NCBI GenBank assembly: GCA_033063855.1
Contig: CP093829.1
Coordinates: 22,537,537 to 22,601,536 of the forward strand
Source of the DNA: Smittia aterrima
Lineage: Eukaryota; Arthropoda; Insecta; Diptera; Chironomidae
DNA length: 64,000 bases
Direction of reading: 5' to 3'
Part shown: positions 1-12,086 of the stretch, piece after piece
Position numbering within the stretch: the first letter of the stretch is position 1
How the letters are laid out: each line of letters opens with the position of its first letter
Notes under the pieces: model-generated
Seen by the model: the letters and a program-made list of their open reading frames with translations, nothing else
Told to the model about the DNA's origin: nothing
Databases searched by the model: none
Position numbers and translations under genes: made by a program

Positions 1-3000
1 GCTCGAAAATCTTTCCCCGAAATCGTCCCAAAAATTTTATACGAAGTCATCAAAATTTCTCCTTCACCGTCGCTCGAATGGTAAAAAGGGAGAATGATGA
101 AGTACGTCGTCGACTGATTCTTATCTAATGGCAAAAGCGAAAAACCCTTTTTATGTTAAACAAAGTTTTATTATCAATCTGCGGACGCAAAATATCTTCC
201 AAAAACCGCAGCAGAGATCTACGAGAGATTTCGGGGATGTAAATGCTTAGATTCGATAGACATGATTAGGCATAAGTCGATGTTGAAGGAGCGGAAACTC
301 TTCGAATTAGACAATGACTAATAGATGGGAGAAATATTTTCGATGACTTTAAGGTTTCGACGAATTCTGATGACTTCATCAACTCGTTATACGGTTCATA
401 AAGAATCGAGAGTCGAAAATTCGTTTCCGCTTAGCTTGCTCGTCGTGTTCATAGCGGACTCTGCTCATCGTCTGCATTATTCTATTATCCATTCTCTCTC
501 AAAGCAGCTTCAGTGCTCATACATTCCGATTTAACATGAAGGTTCCCAGTGAACTATAAAAGCAATTTATCCATGCTTAAGAACTTTGCTGATGCTTCAA
601 CTTTTTGCTTCTCTTTCAGACTTTTTATCGCTCCTCCAACTTTATTGTTTATGTTTTTGTTTTTCTTCTTCTTTCTTTCTTCATCCTCACTAGTCCGTTG
701 CCAATTTCATAAGCAAGAACAAAGTGCAAGGGAGAAGTTTAGCGGAAAACTATTTTCTTATGACTTTCCTGAGGTCGTAAATTTCTGAAAAGTTTCCTTT
801 AAATTACCTCCACTTAGCGTTTTGCTGGATTTGGGTTCGAGAAGTCTCACAAACTATTCTGACATTTGCTTTCATTTAAAATCATTTCCGCATGTCGCCG
901 CCGACAAAATCGATGGAAATTAAATGAAAATGTTGACAGTTTGCGTAAATGAATGCAAACAACAACTATTTGAGGTTGTGCGAAATTGTTATGAACGAGA
1001 ACTTAAATCCTTTCTAGCTTTGTTATTATCGAGATTAGCATAAAGTTTCGACTCGAAAACCTTTAATGTTTCTCTCTGATTAAAGTTGATTACAAACATC
1101 AATTCGAAATGATCCGGATAAACTGCTTTAATGGACTTCGTGTTTACGAAAATTTAATAAAAATATTTTTTCTCTCTCTCGTGACAATAATTCGAGTCGT
1201 TCATCCGTTGAGTAGTCTGTCGCTTTGTGTATCCGAGATTATAATTGCTTTATTGCCTGGAAATCTGTTAAAACTTCTCAACATTGCAATCGAAATTGTG
1301 TGCGAGGGAGAGACGAGGGCTTGAAAGAATTCATAATTTCAATAAATTGTCAGAGAAATATTTTCTAATGAATCTGAGAACCCTTTCGAGTTCGTTGCCA
1401 TTCAAAAGGACAAAGAGGTTTTAAATCAGAAATATTCATTTTGATAAACGTTCTCAACGTATTGCGACTTTTGCTAATTAATAGTTTCGACCCGAGGTGA
1501 ATGAAATCAATTTTAATAACTCTTAAGCACTCGCTTCCTCCCCTAGCTCTTCCAGAGCATCGCATGTCAATGATAAGATGCGTAAATTAAAGTTGTAATG
1601 CACGCAACTGAACAGGAAAATCTCGGCAGTTGTGAAGTTAACACCCATCGGCTTAAGGCTGCAACTGTCGTTTCAATTTTATCGCTTTCAACTTTTTTTT
1701 TGATATTCGAGAAGCGAGGACGATTCGTTCCAAGTCGACGACTTTACAAGGAGTACAAACTAACATTCAGCTGCAATAATTCAAAATTCTTTAAGTCCTC
1801 ACAAATGGCGGCGCTATCAAACTATTTTCTATTGTCTTCGTTATTGCCGCAATGTAAACAACGACACAGTTGAGATTTCTTTTCGTCAATCCAACTCGCT
1901 TCTGGTTTTTTTATGAACAAAAGTCAATAAATTCCCTTCGGTGTTTATCCAGAGATTAATTTATGACATAGGAAAGCGTCTTCAAAGAATTATGAGGTTT
2001 TTAATATTGCGCAAGACTTTTTTTTTGAAACAACAGAGGAATCATGAGCTGCGTTTTGTGGGTCGATAGCGAGTAGTACAAAGAGAGATGAGGAAACATG
2101 TGTTGACGATACGCCGAAGTCTCTCGACAAGAGAAAAACTGCTGATTGTTTATTAGTCTTTGAATTTATGGAATAATATTTACACAATGAGCATCATTGA
2201 AACATGAAATTCTTGAAAAATTTGGTGCTGCATTTTATGAACATTCCTTGACAATAAACAACAATGTATTATTTCAAATTTGAATTTCATGAAATCTGGT
2301 AGACGTTTGGGGCTGCTGAGATGTTGAAGAACAATCAAAGCGAACTCATTTGGAATGAAATTCTTGAGAAATCAGCAGCAGCAGCCGTTCGAGCAAAAGC
2401 GAACTTATTGTTTCTTCAAATTAGTTGAAGGACTTGCGTCCTGAAAAAACAAAATTTCGAGAGTCTGACTGGTTGGCTCGAAGATGAAACATGAGAAAGG
2501 GGTTGACGTTGAATATTTTAATTTCGAAGCTAACGAAAATAGAAACGAAGAATTTTCGAAGAAACAAAAAATTCATCAAAGAGTTAAAATATTTGACCGT
2601 TTTTAACATCTTCATAATTGAAAAACTCTTCATTTACTTTAGACGAGCATCAAAGGAGAGAGAGATAAAGACGAAGACACAGTGTCAACAGCATCTCCTC
2701 CTATGAGCGCGAGTAAATACTCAACGTGCAAATATTTAATTTTAAATACTCAAAGAGGAAAAAGAAATATCTCTCGAAGTTCATTAATGAAGTTTCACGC
2801 AAAATGACATTTTCTGTGATGAATCTTTCGGTTGTGATAATGTTTGCGGCTCGAGACGAACGGAAAACTCTTTGACGCTGTTTGTTGTTTGACTTACAAT
2901 TCACAAGAGAATCGTCACATAAATTTACGGTTTATCAAGAGACGGAGAAAACTAATTGAATATTTAAATATTTTATCTTGAATTACGAAGACTCGATTCA

Positions 3001-4541
3001 GTTCAACTTAGTGCCGTTAATGATTCATCTAATCGATATTTTTCGACGATGAGTTGGACTTTCACAAAGCTTCGAGAGGACCGGAAAACCGGTACCGCCA
3101 GCAATTGCTTCTAACTCCGAGATGGATTCTGAGAAAATTGTTAATTGAAGCTGACAGATGTAGACGTCGATCAGCACAAACTCCAGCCTCGCTCTCTTTG
3201 CATGTCAACTCCAGATGCCTCGATTGTCGACCAAACAGTTTCTTATTGATCATTTTTCAACGCTCGCATCACTGACAAGGCAAAGAGGAAACGTGGCGCG
3301 TTGTGTGAAGAGCGAAGGCAAGAGTCGTGCAGAATGAAAATTTCTTCAGGGGACTCTGCCGCAAATAAATGTAATTAATCTTAATTTTTAGAACGAAGAG
3401 CAGGTTCTCCTCTCAGTCTGGTATTGTCTTCGAGGGATAATCTTCATGATAAGTAATAATTTTTCTCCGAACAGCCAGAATTATGATGAATCAATACTTT
3501 ATACAACAAGAATAATTCCAGTGCCCCGATGCAACTCAACTGCTTCACTTCACATTTTTAATGTTTTTAATTGAATTGCTCTAGGCTGCCATTCAGTCCG
3601 CGCAACACATTAAAACTTCTGAGCCCAGGAAGAGCGAAGGAAGGAGGAAAGAAATCATCAGAAATTGCAGCGATAGAGAGAAACCAAAAATAAACTTTGC
3701 AGCATTTGCTTCTTCGGTAATTTACTTATCGTGATTTCGAAATTCTGCATCAAGATCACTTTTTATTTCTCGAAGAGATGAAGAAAAAATTGAATTATGC
3801 CTTTGTTTGCCTCGTCGTTCAAAATGCACAACTCAAACGTAAATGAACCCGACTCACTTTAGCTTTTTGATTGACGTAAGGATTTCGCAATCAAACGGAT
3901 CGACAGCAATTAAATTTTCAATTTCCACCCTAACTTTTTCGCTCGTTTCGACCGCGGCAAGAAACTCGAAAGGAAAAAAGAGTCAAAATTGAAATCCAAG
4001 TGTTCATTCATTGAGATTGATTGCAGTTTGTGTTTTGGCACAAACAAATTCCGAAGACGACAAGCAGTCGTTGATCGATCATTGCCTGCAAATTGCAAAT
4101 TAATCTTCTTCGCTTTAAAATTAGTTAGTCACACGAAACTCTTTCCTTTGTGACTAATGCAAATTCGATTGAGTTGTCTTATCGGATGCTTGTTACTCGG
4201 TTGGCAGTGAGTAATGCGCTTAGGTTTAATCTGTCTTCGAAGACATAAACCTAAAATCTCTTCACAAGAGCGGGACTAGATGAGTCATTTTAATTTTGTT
4301 GATCGTCCAATTTACTTGTCAGAAGCAGAACACATTCACAGTCGGTGCTGATCTTAATCTCTTCTCTTTCCCGAGAAATTTTTTATAAGTAACATTGAAT
4401 GAAACAGCTTCTACTCTTCTCCGTTGCCTTCTTTTCGGTCCAATTTTATGCATTTTTAAGCGGAAAATGTTTCTTAATTAAACGCAGAAGTCTGGCGAGA
4501 TGAAGTGGAACGGAAGGGAGTGATTTCAGTGTCGAACTTAC
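1..4541. other. Non-coding left edge, probably first intron of a leftward gene
   Basis: I see no exon with recognisable protein similarity on either strand. If the minus-strand exon at 4542-4590 is real, this stretch is the start of its first intron, and the next exon lies off the left edge. I looked on the minus strand for Robo Ig1 hallmarks (a cysteine in an NCKAEG-like context, the tryptophan that follows it, and a YWCEAKN-like end) and found none here. The open frames are short, overlap on opposite strands and look like chance. Confidence 0.5.
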
Positions 4542-4590
4542 CTAACACACAGCTCAGTGCGACGGTGATCAGGAAAATATCCAATTTCAT
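4542..4590 (-). CDS. Partial: first coding exon (signal peptide) of a second Robo-type gene
   Basis: On the minus strand an ATG at 4590 opens a 16-codon hydrophobic leader, MKLDIFLITVALSCVL, followed by one leftover base and a good GTAAG donor at 4541. The same features occur in the first coding exon of the complete robo gene at 39202-39259. That exon reads MDLKLDILLITLTICSIAL, has the same LDI-L-ITxxxxC pattern, the same phase-1 donor and the same CTTACCTA junction on the plus strand. The shared nucleotide block around KLDI is almost identical. The exon cannot be an alternative start for the 31-39 kb gene because it lies downstream of that gene's stop on the same strand. I infer that it starts a tandem paralogue whose Ig exons are beyond position 1. 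A chance signal-peptide-like ORF is the alternative, but the shared phase and sequence argue against it. Confidence 0.62.
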
Positions 4591-7500
4591 TCTTTTTGGG
4601 CTGCGACTTCGTCTTGGACAATAAATTATTCGTTATTTCTGCTTATCATTCGCCGCCATATGTCCATAAACACCAGTCAAGCACAAGGCGACAATCTTTT
4701 ATCTTTTAATTTTGTTTCACCGACCCGTCTCTCAATTTGTAATTCCAATGATGCATTTCACTTCTTTTTTTTCGAGAGCGGGCGAGTCTCCTTTTTGCAC
4801 GCTTATTACACAGAACAAATGTTTCACTCAAACGAAGTTTCCTTGGATCATGAATCAGATTAACTTCAAGGATCCCTTTTTTATCAGTTTCTCCCTTCAC
4901 TGTAGACTCTCGGGGTAGCTCTCGTCTGAAAATAGTTAAGGAAAAGCATTCACATTAGTGCCAAGGATTTCTTCAAAAAAAAAAACTTCTCGGCGCAAGC
5001 AACTTTAATAGCTTTATTGGTTTTAAACACGAGACAGCTGGATATCTATTAACTTTCATATCTGCATTTTAATGGGCATCCGATGAAGAGAAACGTGTCT
5101 ATGGACGTTAAAGTTATTACATTATTCACATCTTTGGTGTTCTTGCCGAGGAAGAAGAAGACGAAAATATTTTTTTGACTAATGCGCGCGCTATCCTTTC
5201 TTAATAGCAGTTTCTCATGTCTATGATGGATAATAATTTCATTAGCATCATAATTAATTAATTTCTTCTCTTTCGATTCTTCACAGTCTTGAGTGCACTT
5301 CTCAATAGAAGAAGTTTGACTGATCTCTACCGATGCGATTGGAATTTTATTCGCCTATTAGAAATTCTCAGATGAATCAATTTTTTTCTGACAAATTTCA
5401 ACCGTCAATCTTTCACATCCCATCGATATCTTTCATAATGAACGAAACGAGACGAGACGAGTCGACTCTTCTGTTCTGTCGCGCGAGATAAAAATCAGGG
5501 ACGGTTCGATTTCTCATTACGTGATCGAAAATCTCTGACTTTGAGATAAAATGAATCTTCTTTGATGTCTTCTTGTTGCTTCTTTGCTTTCTCAGTAATT
5601 TCAACATTTTTGTTGCTCGATCGCGTAGCACTTTATTGGATTTATCTTTGAAATAATATTTTCTTCATTCTCCTTCGTCTGCTTGGAACCTTTTTACACT
5701 CCCACAGCTCTTCTGTTTGATAATAAAAAGAATTTTTCTACTTCTTCTTCTCTCATTGTGCTCGAAGAGTTCAAGAGGAGATTTCTTAGCTTTGTGACAG
5801 TAATGCTCGATTGGTAGTTTCATAATTTATTTTTATTGACATCTCTTACTTTATATTCGCATTCCACGCAGACGAAAAAGTGAAATAAACAAACCTCAGA
5901 ACGATACTCTCGCAACTTAAATATTTAAATTGACATCATAAATAATCCAAAACACTGATTTCAATTCGAGCAGGCACCCGAGATTTCATTTTCTTCACGC
6001 GCTGTGGCTTCACTTCTATTTCTCTCAAAGTAAGAATTTTTTAGAAAAAAGAAGAAAAATGTTGTCAAAATAAAAACGAGAATCTCGAGATGTTTGCTTT
6101 AAAGTGCTGAGCATGCTGAATCAACACCAAGCGACGATCGCATGGAGACACTTTCAATTGCACTCCACCAACTTTACGACTCTGACTGTGAAACTCTTGG
6201 TTGTCAAGTCTTAGAAATATTTATGCATTGTTATTTATACACTTGAAATTTTCATCTCGTTCTCGCTCCCCGTCTTGAAGAAGATTCTTTTCCTTTCTTC
6301 TCATGTCGTCGGTGCAACGTGCACCACAATTAACGTCTCGAAATTAAGATCGCTTAATTGTTATAAATAGAAAGATAATTTCGCGCGACTCACACACGAA
6401 GAGAGTAAATGGGATCTAATTTTCGCTAATTTTCTGTATCACATAAATTAAAGAACACGAGACGGTTGAATTAAGTGCGCGGCTTCAGTTTTATCATCAA
6501 AAACATTTTTTATTTGTTGGCGAAACTTTTCTCTCTTGAGTGGATTAAATTAATCTCGTTTAGTGAAAGATTTTTTGATTTCATTACCGATTATTTTATT
6601 TATTTTTTCATTCACGAACAGGCAGCCGTAGGTTGAATTGTGGAAAGAGATTTCTTTTTAATCCAATCGGGATTTTAGTTTGCGCAATTTATTATTTTTA
6701 AAGCGGTTGGCACTCGAATGAATAATTTTCTTCTCGTCTTTCCAAACTAAACTTTTTCTCTGTCTCAGATTTCCGCCACTTTTCTTATTTCTCCTAAGTC
6801 GAGCCAAAGAAAACTTCGCGAAATCAACTCGTAAACTGATGGAAAGGATTTTCAGTATGAGTCTGCATCGAAGTCATGTCGCGATAAAACTAAATCGAAA
6901 TATTTCTGTGAAATGAAACTGCGAACGAAAATGTTGACAACTTTGAGCATCAAGAGAGAACGGGAACGAAACGAAACACGAACCAGCAAACGAGAGAGCG
7001 AACGTTGTTCAATGTTTTTATGCTACGAAAGCATCGTCGTCGGGAGCTCAGCCTGAGAATGTTTTTATTTGTGTTTAGTGTCAACATCAATAAATTTTTT
7101 TTTCGAAACGCGACAATGTTAAGCTAAATAACATAAAGAAACAATTTTTTATCGTTCTTAAGAAATCATATTTTTCTTTTTTCTGAAACGAAACGAATGA
7201 AGACAAATGCGCGGAGATTGTTTTTATGGCGACGAGATAGTTCTGACTTTAACGACGAATGCATATTGAGCTAATAAATTTTACGCGCAAATAATAGTTT
7301 TATGACTTTTTCGCTTCTATCCTCGCGATACTCTATGAGAAGATTTTATTTTGAAAGTAATAAAAACGCTGTAAAGTTCTCTTAAGTGCTCGACATTTTC
7401 CGAAGCAACACACGACGACGACGCTTCGCAGAAAAGTTTCACGATGAAACCTTCATGTCCCTCCCTTTGATTCTGGTTTTATTACAGTTGATTATAGTTT

Positions 7501-7809
7501 CGTTCAAAAGAGCGTAATTAATGACTTTCCTTCGACATAGCCAGATGCATGCGAGCTACTCCCCTTCTCAGCAGAACGAGATGTTCTCTCCTTTGTGTCC
7601 AGGACATTTCAGGCTTCTCTTTGTGTGAAGACAATCCAAAGGTTCGGTGTTTTGAAAATATTGACACAAATATGAATGAGTCGAAGAGAGCTCCGCACCT
7701 TTCGCCAGAATGAATTATTTTTATGACGAATCTTGACTCTTAAAAGAGAATTTATGAATGAGACTTAAAAATCCTTTTGAAATTATTCGAATCCTTTGTA
7801 AGTCGAGGA

Positions 7810-7832
7810 GAGCGTGGAGATTTTCCACGCTC
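7810..7832. repeat. Perfect 9-bp hairpin
   Basis: The arms GAGCGTGGA and TCCACGCTC are exact complements separated by five bases (GATTT). It sits in non-coding DNA. It does not match the consensus of the histone mRNA 3' stem-loop, and I assign no function. Confidence 0.6.
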
Positions 7833-10800
7833 GAAACTATTAACAACTCTTCACAAAAACTTCGTGAAATTCTTATTCACATAAAACATTTATAACGAAT
7901 GGATTTGGACAATCTACAAAACCGACATTCTTTAGAAACTTTAAAGTATCCTCCTGCAAAGACTTCATTCCCAAAAGACAGACAATCAAAGCTCAAGCCA
8001 TCGTGTTCCTTTTCTTCTCAGAATTTCGTGCTAAAATCGTTTCTGGGAGTGCACCGCATGCATTTGCATCTCGATGCAATAATAACTGTCATGTTAATAA
8101 TTTGTGAAGTGTTAATGAACAAGTTGGAACAAGATGCATGGCATTTTAAACATCACATAGCAACACATTAAAATGAGAATTTCGAAAAGATGTTTCGCTT
8201 GGCTTAGGACAGAAATGTGGATGCCATCAAAAGGAAGATTCACGTTTAGTGAGCGAGAGAAAAATTGTGCACATATGCTTAGGCGAGACGTGAATTAGTT
8301 GAAATAGTTGAGTTATTAATTGGGTGGTCGCAGTCGCACATCTGCGACAAATGTTTTTCGTGACGAGGAACATAACTTCGCGATAGTTTTTGTGTTTTTT
8401 TTAAAGAGACAGATTAACGAAAGAAAAACATTCGAAGCAATCAGAAACTCATAAATTCTCGATCCAATTATCAGACATTTCTTGCTAATCCGAAAGATAT
8501 TTCTCTTCGCTCGTATGTGTAAATTCGTCAGACTTATGGCTGAGTGCCTCGAGTCAAGAAGATACAAATCACCTAAAAGAGTCTTTAAGAGTCATTTTCA
8601 AACTCATCTTCAGTCGTTTTTAATTCTTTTCTGGATTCACGAGAGAAATGAAAAGTTTTGCGGTTGGTTCTTGACATGATGAAGACAGCCGACGATGCAA
8701 ATTGAGTAAACGATGTTGCTGGTTTGGAATATAAAGGAATCTCTTCTTAAAGTTTTCTTTTGTCGAGGAATTTGAGATGCAAAAAGTTTTCGTTCTCCGG
8801 GTTAATTAGGAAACTTCCTCACGCCTCACGGAACAAGATCAGATGCGATTGCCTACGAAAATTTGAAGCTCAACTTCAACAAAAGAATGAAAACTTTCTG
8901 AAGATGATGATGAGGAGGAAACCGCAGAAATAAGAAGAAGATTAAGAACTCCACTTCAAACGACGAAAACACCAGCAAGCAAGCAAACAACAAAAACAAA
9001 TTCATCTTTCGATCTTCGTTTCTGCTCTTTCGTGTCTCTTTCGAAAATATTTTTTGCTTTTGTCATTTTTATTGGTTGGATTACTTACGAACGATTGTAA
9101 TCTTCTTTAATCTTTCACACTAACCAGATGTCGAACGAGCACGAATGAGATCTCCTCTGACGAACGAATGAGAGTTGTGAACAACGAAATCGATACCTGA
9201 GAGTGAGTTGATTGCATCGAATTTAAATTGAAAATTATTCAAATCGGTGGCAATAAAAATCAAAGAAAGTTGTTTGTTGCGTTCCGCGGCTAATCGAATC
9301 GACTTTTCATCGAAGCATTTTTGTCATCTGCAAGTCAACAACGATTTACGGCTTCGTGTTTGGATTCAATAATGGAAATTTCTCGTCCACAAATGATTAT
9401 CCAGAGCATCGCCACACAAACCGACAACACAAACAAATTCCAATCGCAAATCACCCTAATTCAGTTTCCGATTTTTTACATCGGTCGATGTTGTTCATGT
9501 GCATTCAGATTTGCAGTTTCGGATGAGGAATTAGGATCAGGCAACCCTCATCAGGATGAAGAGGGAAACCTTTGAATTGCATAATGCAAAGATCATCATC
9601 GATGCTTCCTCGTGTCTCTCTCATTCACCCAATTTATGAAAAAACAACACAAAAATAATTATTTTCAGCAGAAACAACATGAACCGAACAGCTGGCAACG
9701 GCTGAGTTGTCTCGACGTGTCACGCACCATCGACAATAATCAATTGCAATCAAATGACGCGTGGAAAATCTGATGGCACTTTAAACATTTCGCTGAAGGA
9801 TTTCGAGGAAGTTTGTGCAATTTATTGAAAGTGACAACCATAAAAAAATTGCGCATTTCCTGAGAGAACTCAGAGATAAACACGATAAGGGACGGAACGC
9901 ATTCGATGCTGCATTTGAAGGTGAAAGTATCATTAGTTGGGGTGGAGACGAAACAATTGATTGTCGATGGACTTTTGAATTGCAATTCGAAACAAATTTA
10001 GACCCTGAAGTGAAATTAATGTTGCAACTTCAGCTGTTTGCGTCAAAATCACATAAAGTGCCAATCGAAAGATTCTCGAGTGTTGAAAGGACAAATGATC
10101 GGATTTATTGCACATAATCATCGTTGCCCACTCAATCGAGAGAGTGAAAACATTGAAATTCATTTTCTCCGTCGACAGTTTGCAGAGAAATTCAGTTTGA
10201 TTCGAAATAAAATGAATTTAGTGAAATAATCGGATCAACATTTTGTGAAAAGCTTTTCACTTTTCCGGAGAAGTGTTTTGTCTCTAACAAAATATTTCGT
10301 TTTCCAAATCAAAAATTGATGCTCCACATTGTTTTCCAACTCAGTTGCTTGTCATTGAATCATTTCTTGCCAAAGTTCGAGCTAAAAGTCTTCTTCTCCG
10401 ATTCAATGTAATCGATCAGCATTACTCCTGTCAAATATTTGTCTCGAACAAATCAAACTTCCCTCCTGCACATATTTTATTCATAGGAAGGACGTCAAAC
10501 CTATTCCAAGGATCAAGTTTGTGGTTTCGATCAAGAATCAGTTTGGGCAGGGCTTTGAGGTCAAAAGGTTCATCGAACCAAATGAAAAGAGTTAATTATT
10601 TACTTTAGTTAATTAAATTTACTGTTTGATGTTCTTTTATGCGATGTTGGCAATTACGATGATGTCGAGAGCTTAAATGGATGTTGCGGATGCCAATCTG
10701 ATGTCGCTACATGACAATCTGCTTTGTTTTCTATCGAAAATATTCATCGAGATAGATTGGAAGTCAATAATCGAGTTATCTCTTCATAAAGCTGAAGCGT

Positions 10801-10930
10801 CATCATCGTCATCGTGTGACGAGAAGAAATGTAACAAGTTTGCTCATCACACACGGAAATCGCATTAGCGACAACTCAATTAGTTTTCAATTAAAATCCA
10901 AATCGATTTTCATCGTCGAAAGTTTTTTCA

Positions 10931-11054
10931 TGGAAATTTGCATTCAACTTTAATGAATCAAATCTCGTCAATTGGCCGCAGAATCAAACTATTCATCTAA
11001 CCCGAAATTTTAATAGTCACCAGTTTCGAAATTGTTTGATGAAATCAAGAATTG
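10931..11054 (+). repeat. Dispersed direct repeat, copy 1
   Basis: About 110 bases align, with scattered substitutions, to 13031-13141 in the same orientation. Shared blocks include TTCAACTTTAATGA, TCTCGTCAATT, CACAGAATCAA (CGCAGAATCAA here) and TTCATCTAACCCGAAA. The two copies flank the AT-rich, hairpin-rich island at about 12 kb. Similarity fades after the GATGA(A/G)ATCAA block. Confidence 0.75.
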
Positions 11055-11970
11055 GCGATTCCCAATATTCAAATGAACAGTTTTATCTAATTCTTCACTG
11101 GATCAAATTATCTGAATCTCTCTGAGCGCTTTTCTTTTGATTTTGCAACACGAATCCCAGACTAAGATGCATAATCCGCAACTCATGTCGGAACAATGGC
11201 ACAGTAACTTGAATTTGATTGTCGAAAAGAAGTTTGTCTCACCTTTTACTCCTCAGACGAATTTTCTCTTCTGATCTTTGATATGATGCGAAGATTAATG
11301 ATATGTTTGATGTATTTTTGTCACTTTCACTAGATAAATCATTGTCCCGACTCATTTTGACATTGAACTGTCGGCAATGGACACAAACTTGGGCGAATTT
11401 ACAACTTTTTTAATGAATTTTCACTTTTCAGATTTCCGAATTTTTGTTTTGATTTTATTTCAAAATCTCGCGGATATCGTAACTTTCTTTTGATTCCTCG
11501 ATGAACAACGATCCTACTGCGAACTTTTATGCACTTTTCCACTTGTTTATTCACTTATTTCCGTCACAAAATTGATTTTTGTTGCAACTTCACAAATGTT
11601 TTGTTTTTCAGATTTTGAATTCTTTGTTTACTTTCGGCGGTTGCGTTAACTTACTGGATTTGAATTTATAGATTCGTTACACTTTGCGTCACATCGAAAA
11701 AGAGTATTTATTGTTTCCTAATGATCTTCTGCATGTCTTCAGTTCCAAAAAATGTTGGAATTGAGACAAAACATAAATTTCAAGAAAAATCTCAGCAAGC
11801 TTTTTTTTTTCACGAAAATTTTCTGAAAATTGGTATCTCAGCAAACATTGGAATTTCAGTAATTTACAATTTATTGTGAGAGCAAATCGAGCGAATTTAA
11901 TTGGTAAGCAAAAAAAATTAAAATTTCGCGGTAAAACAAGCGTGATAAATTTTTTTTTTGTGTTTTTCGT

Positions 11971-12009
11971 TTTCATAACTCAAGTACCGATTCGAGTACA
12001 GTTATGAAA
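11971..12009. repeat. Inverted repeat upstream of the 12-kb microprotein exon
   Basis: TTTCATAACT, a 3-base bulge (CAA) and GTAC pair exactly with GTAC and AGTTATGAAA, leaving an 8-base loop. That is 14 paired bases. It lies about 60 bases before the acceptor that precedes the ATG at 12087, so it would fall in a 5' intron or 5' UTR. Confidence 0.6.
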
Positions 12010-12086
12010 GCAAGAAATAACCAAAATTAACAAAATATTAATTTCTTTTCTTTTTTTCGATTTTTTTTTCAGGAAAAACTAGGAAA

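Larger units (their letters stand above)
4591..11970. other. Intergenic / upstream region of the left Robo-type gene
   Basis: No gene is recognisable over about 7.4 kb. It probably contains 5' UTR and control sequence for the minus-strand exon at 4590, but I cannot name specific sites. Short open frames (for example 7899-8171 and 9815-10117, plus) have no motif and no convincing splice partners. A perfect small hairpin (7810-7832) and one copy of a dispersed repeat (10931-11054) are listed separately. Confidence 0.5.

Noticed and set aside
4542..4590. Alternative first exon for the complete robo gene
   Set aside because: On the minus strand it lies downstream of that gene's last exon and stop, so it cannot be its start.
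9815..10117. 100-codon open frame, plus strand
   Set aside because: Looks more protein-like than most, but has no motif, and the neighbouring frames cannot be spliced to it convincingly.
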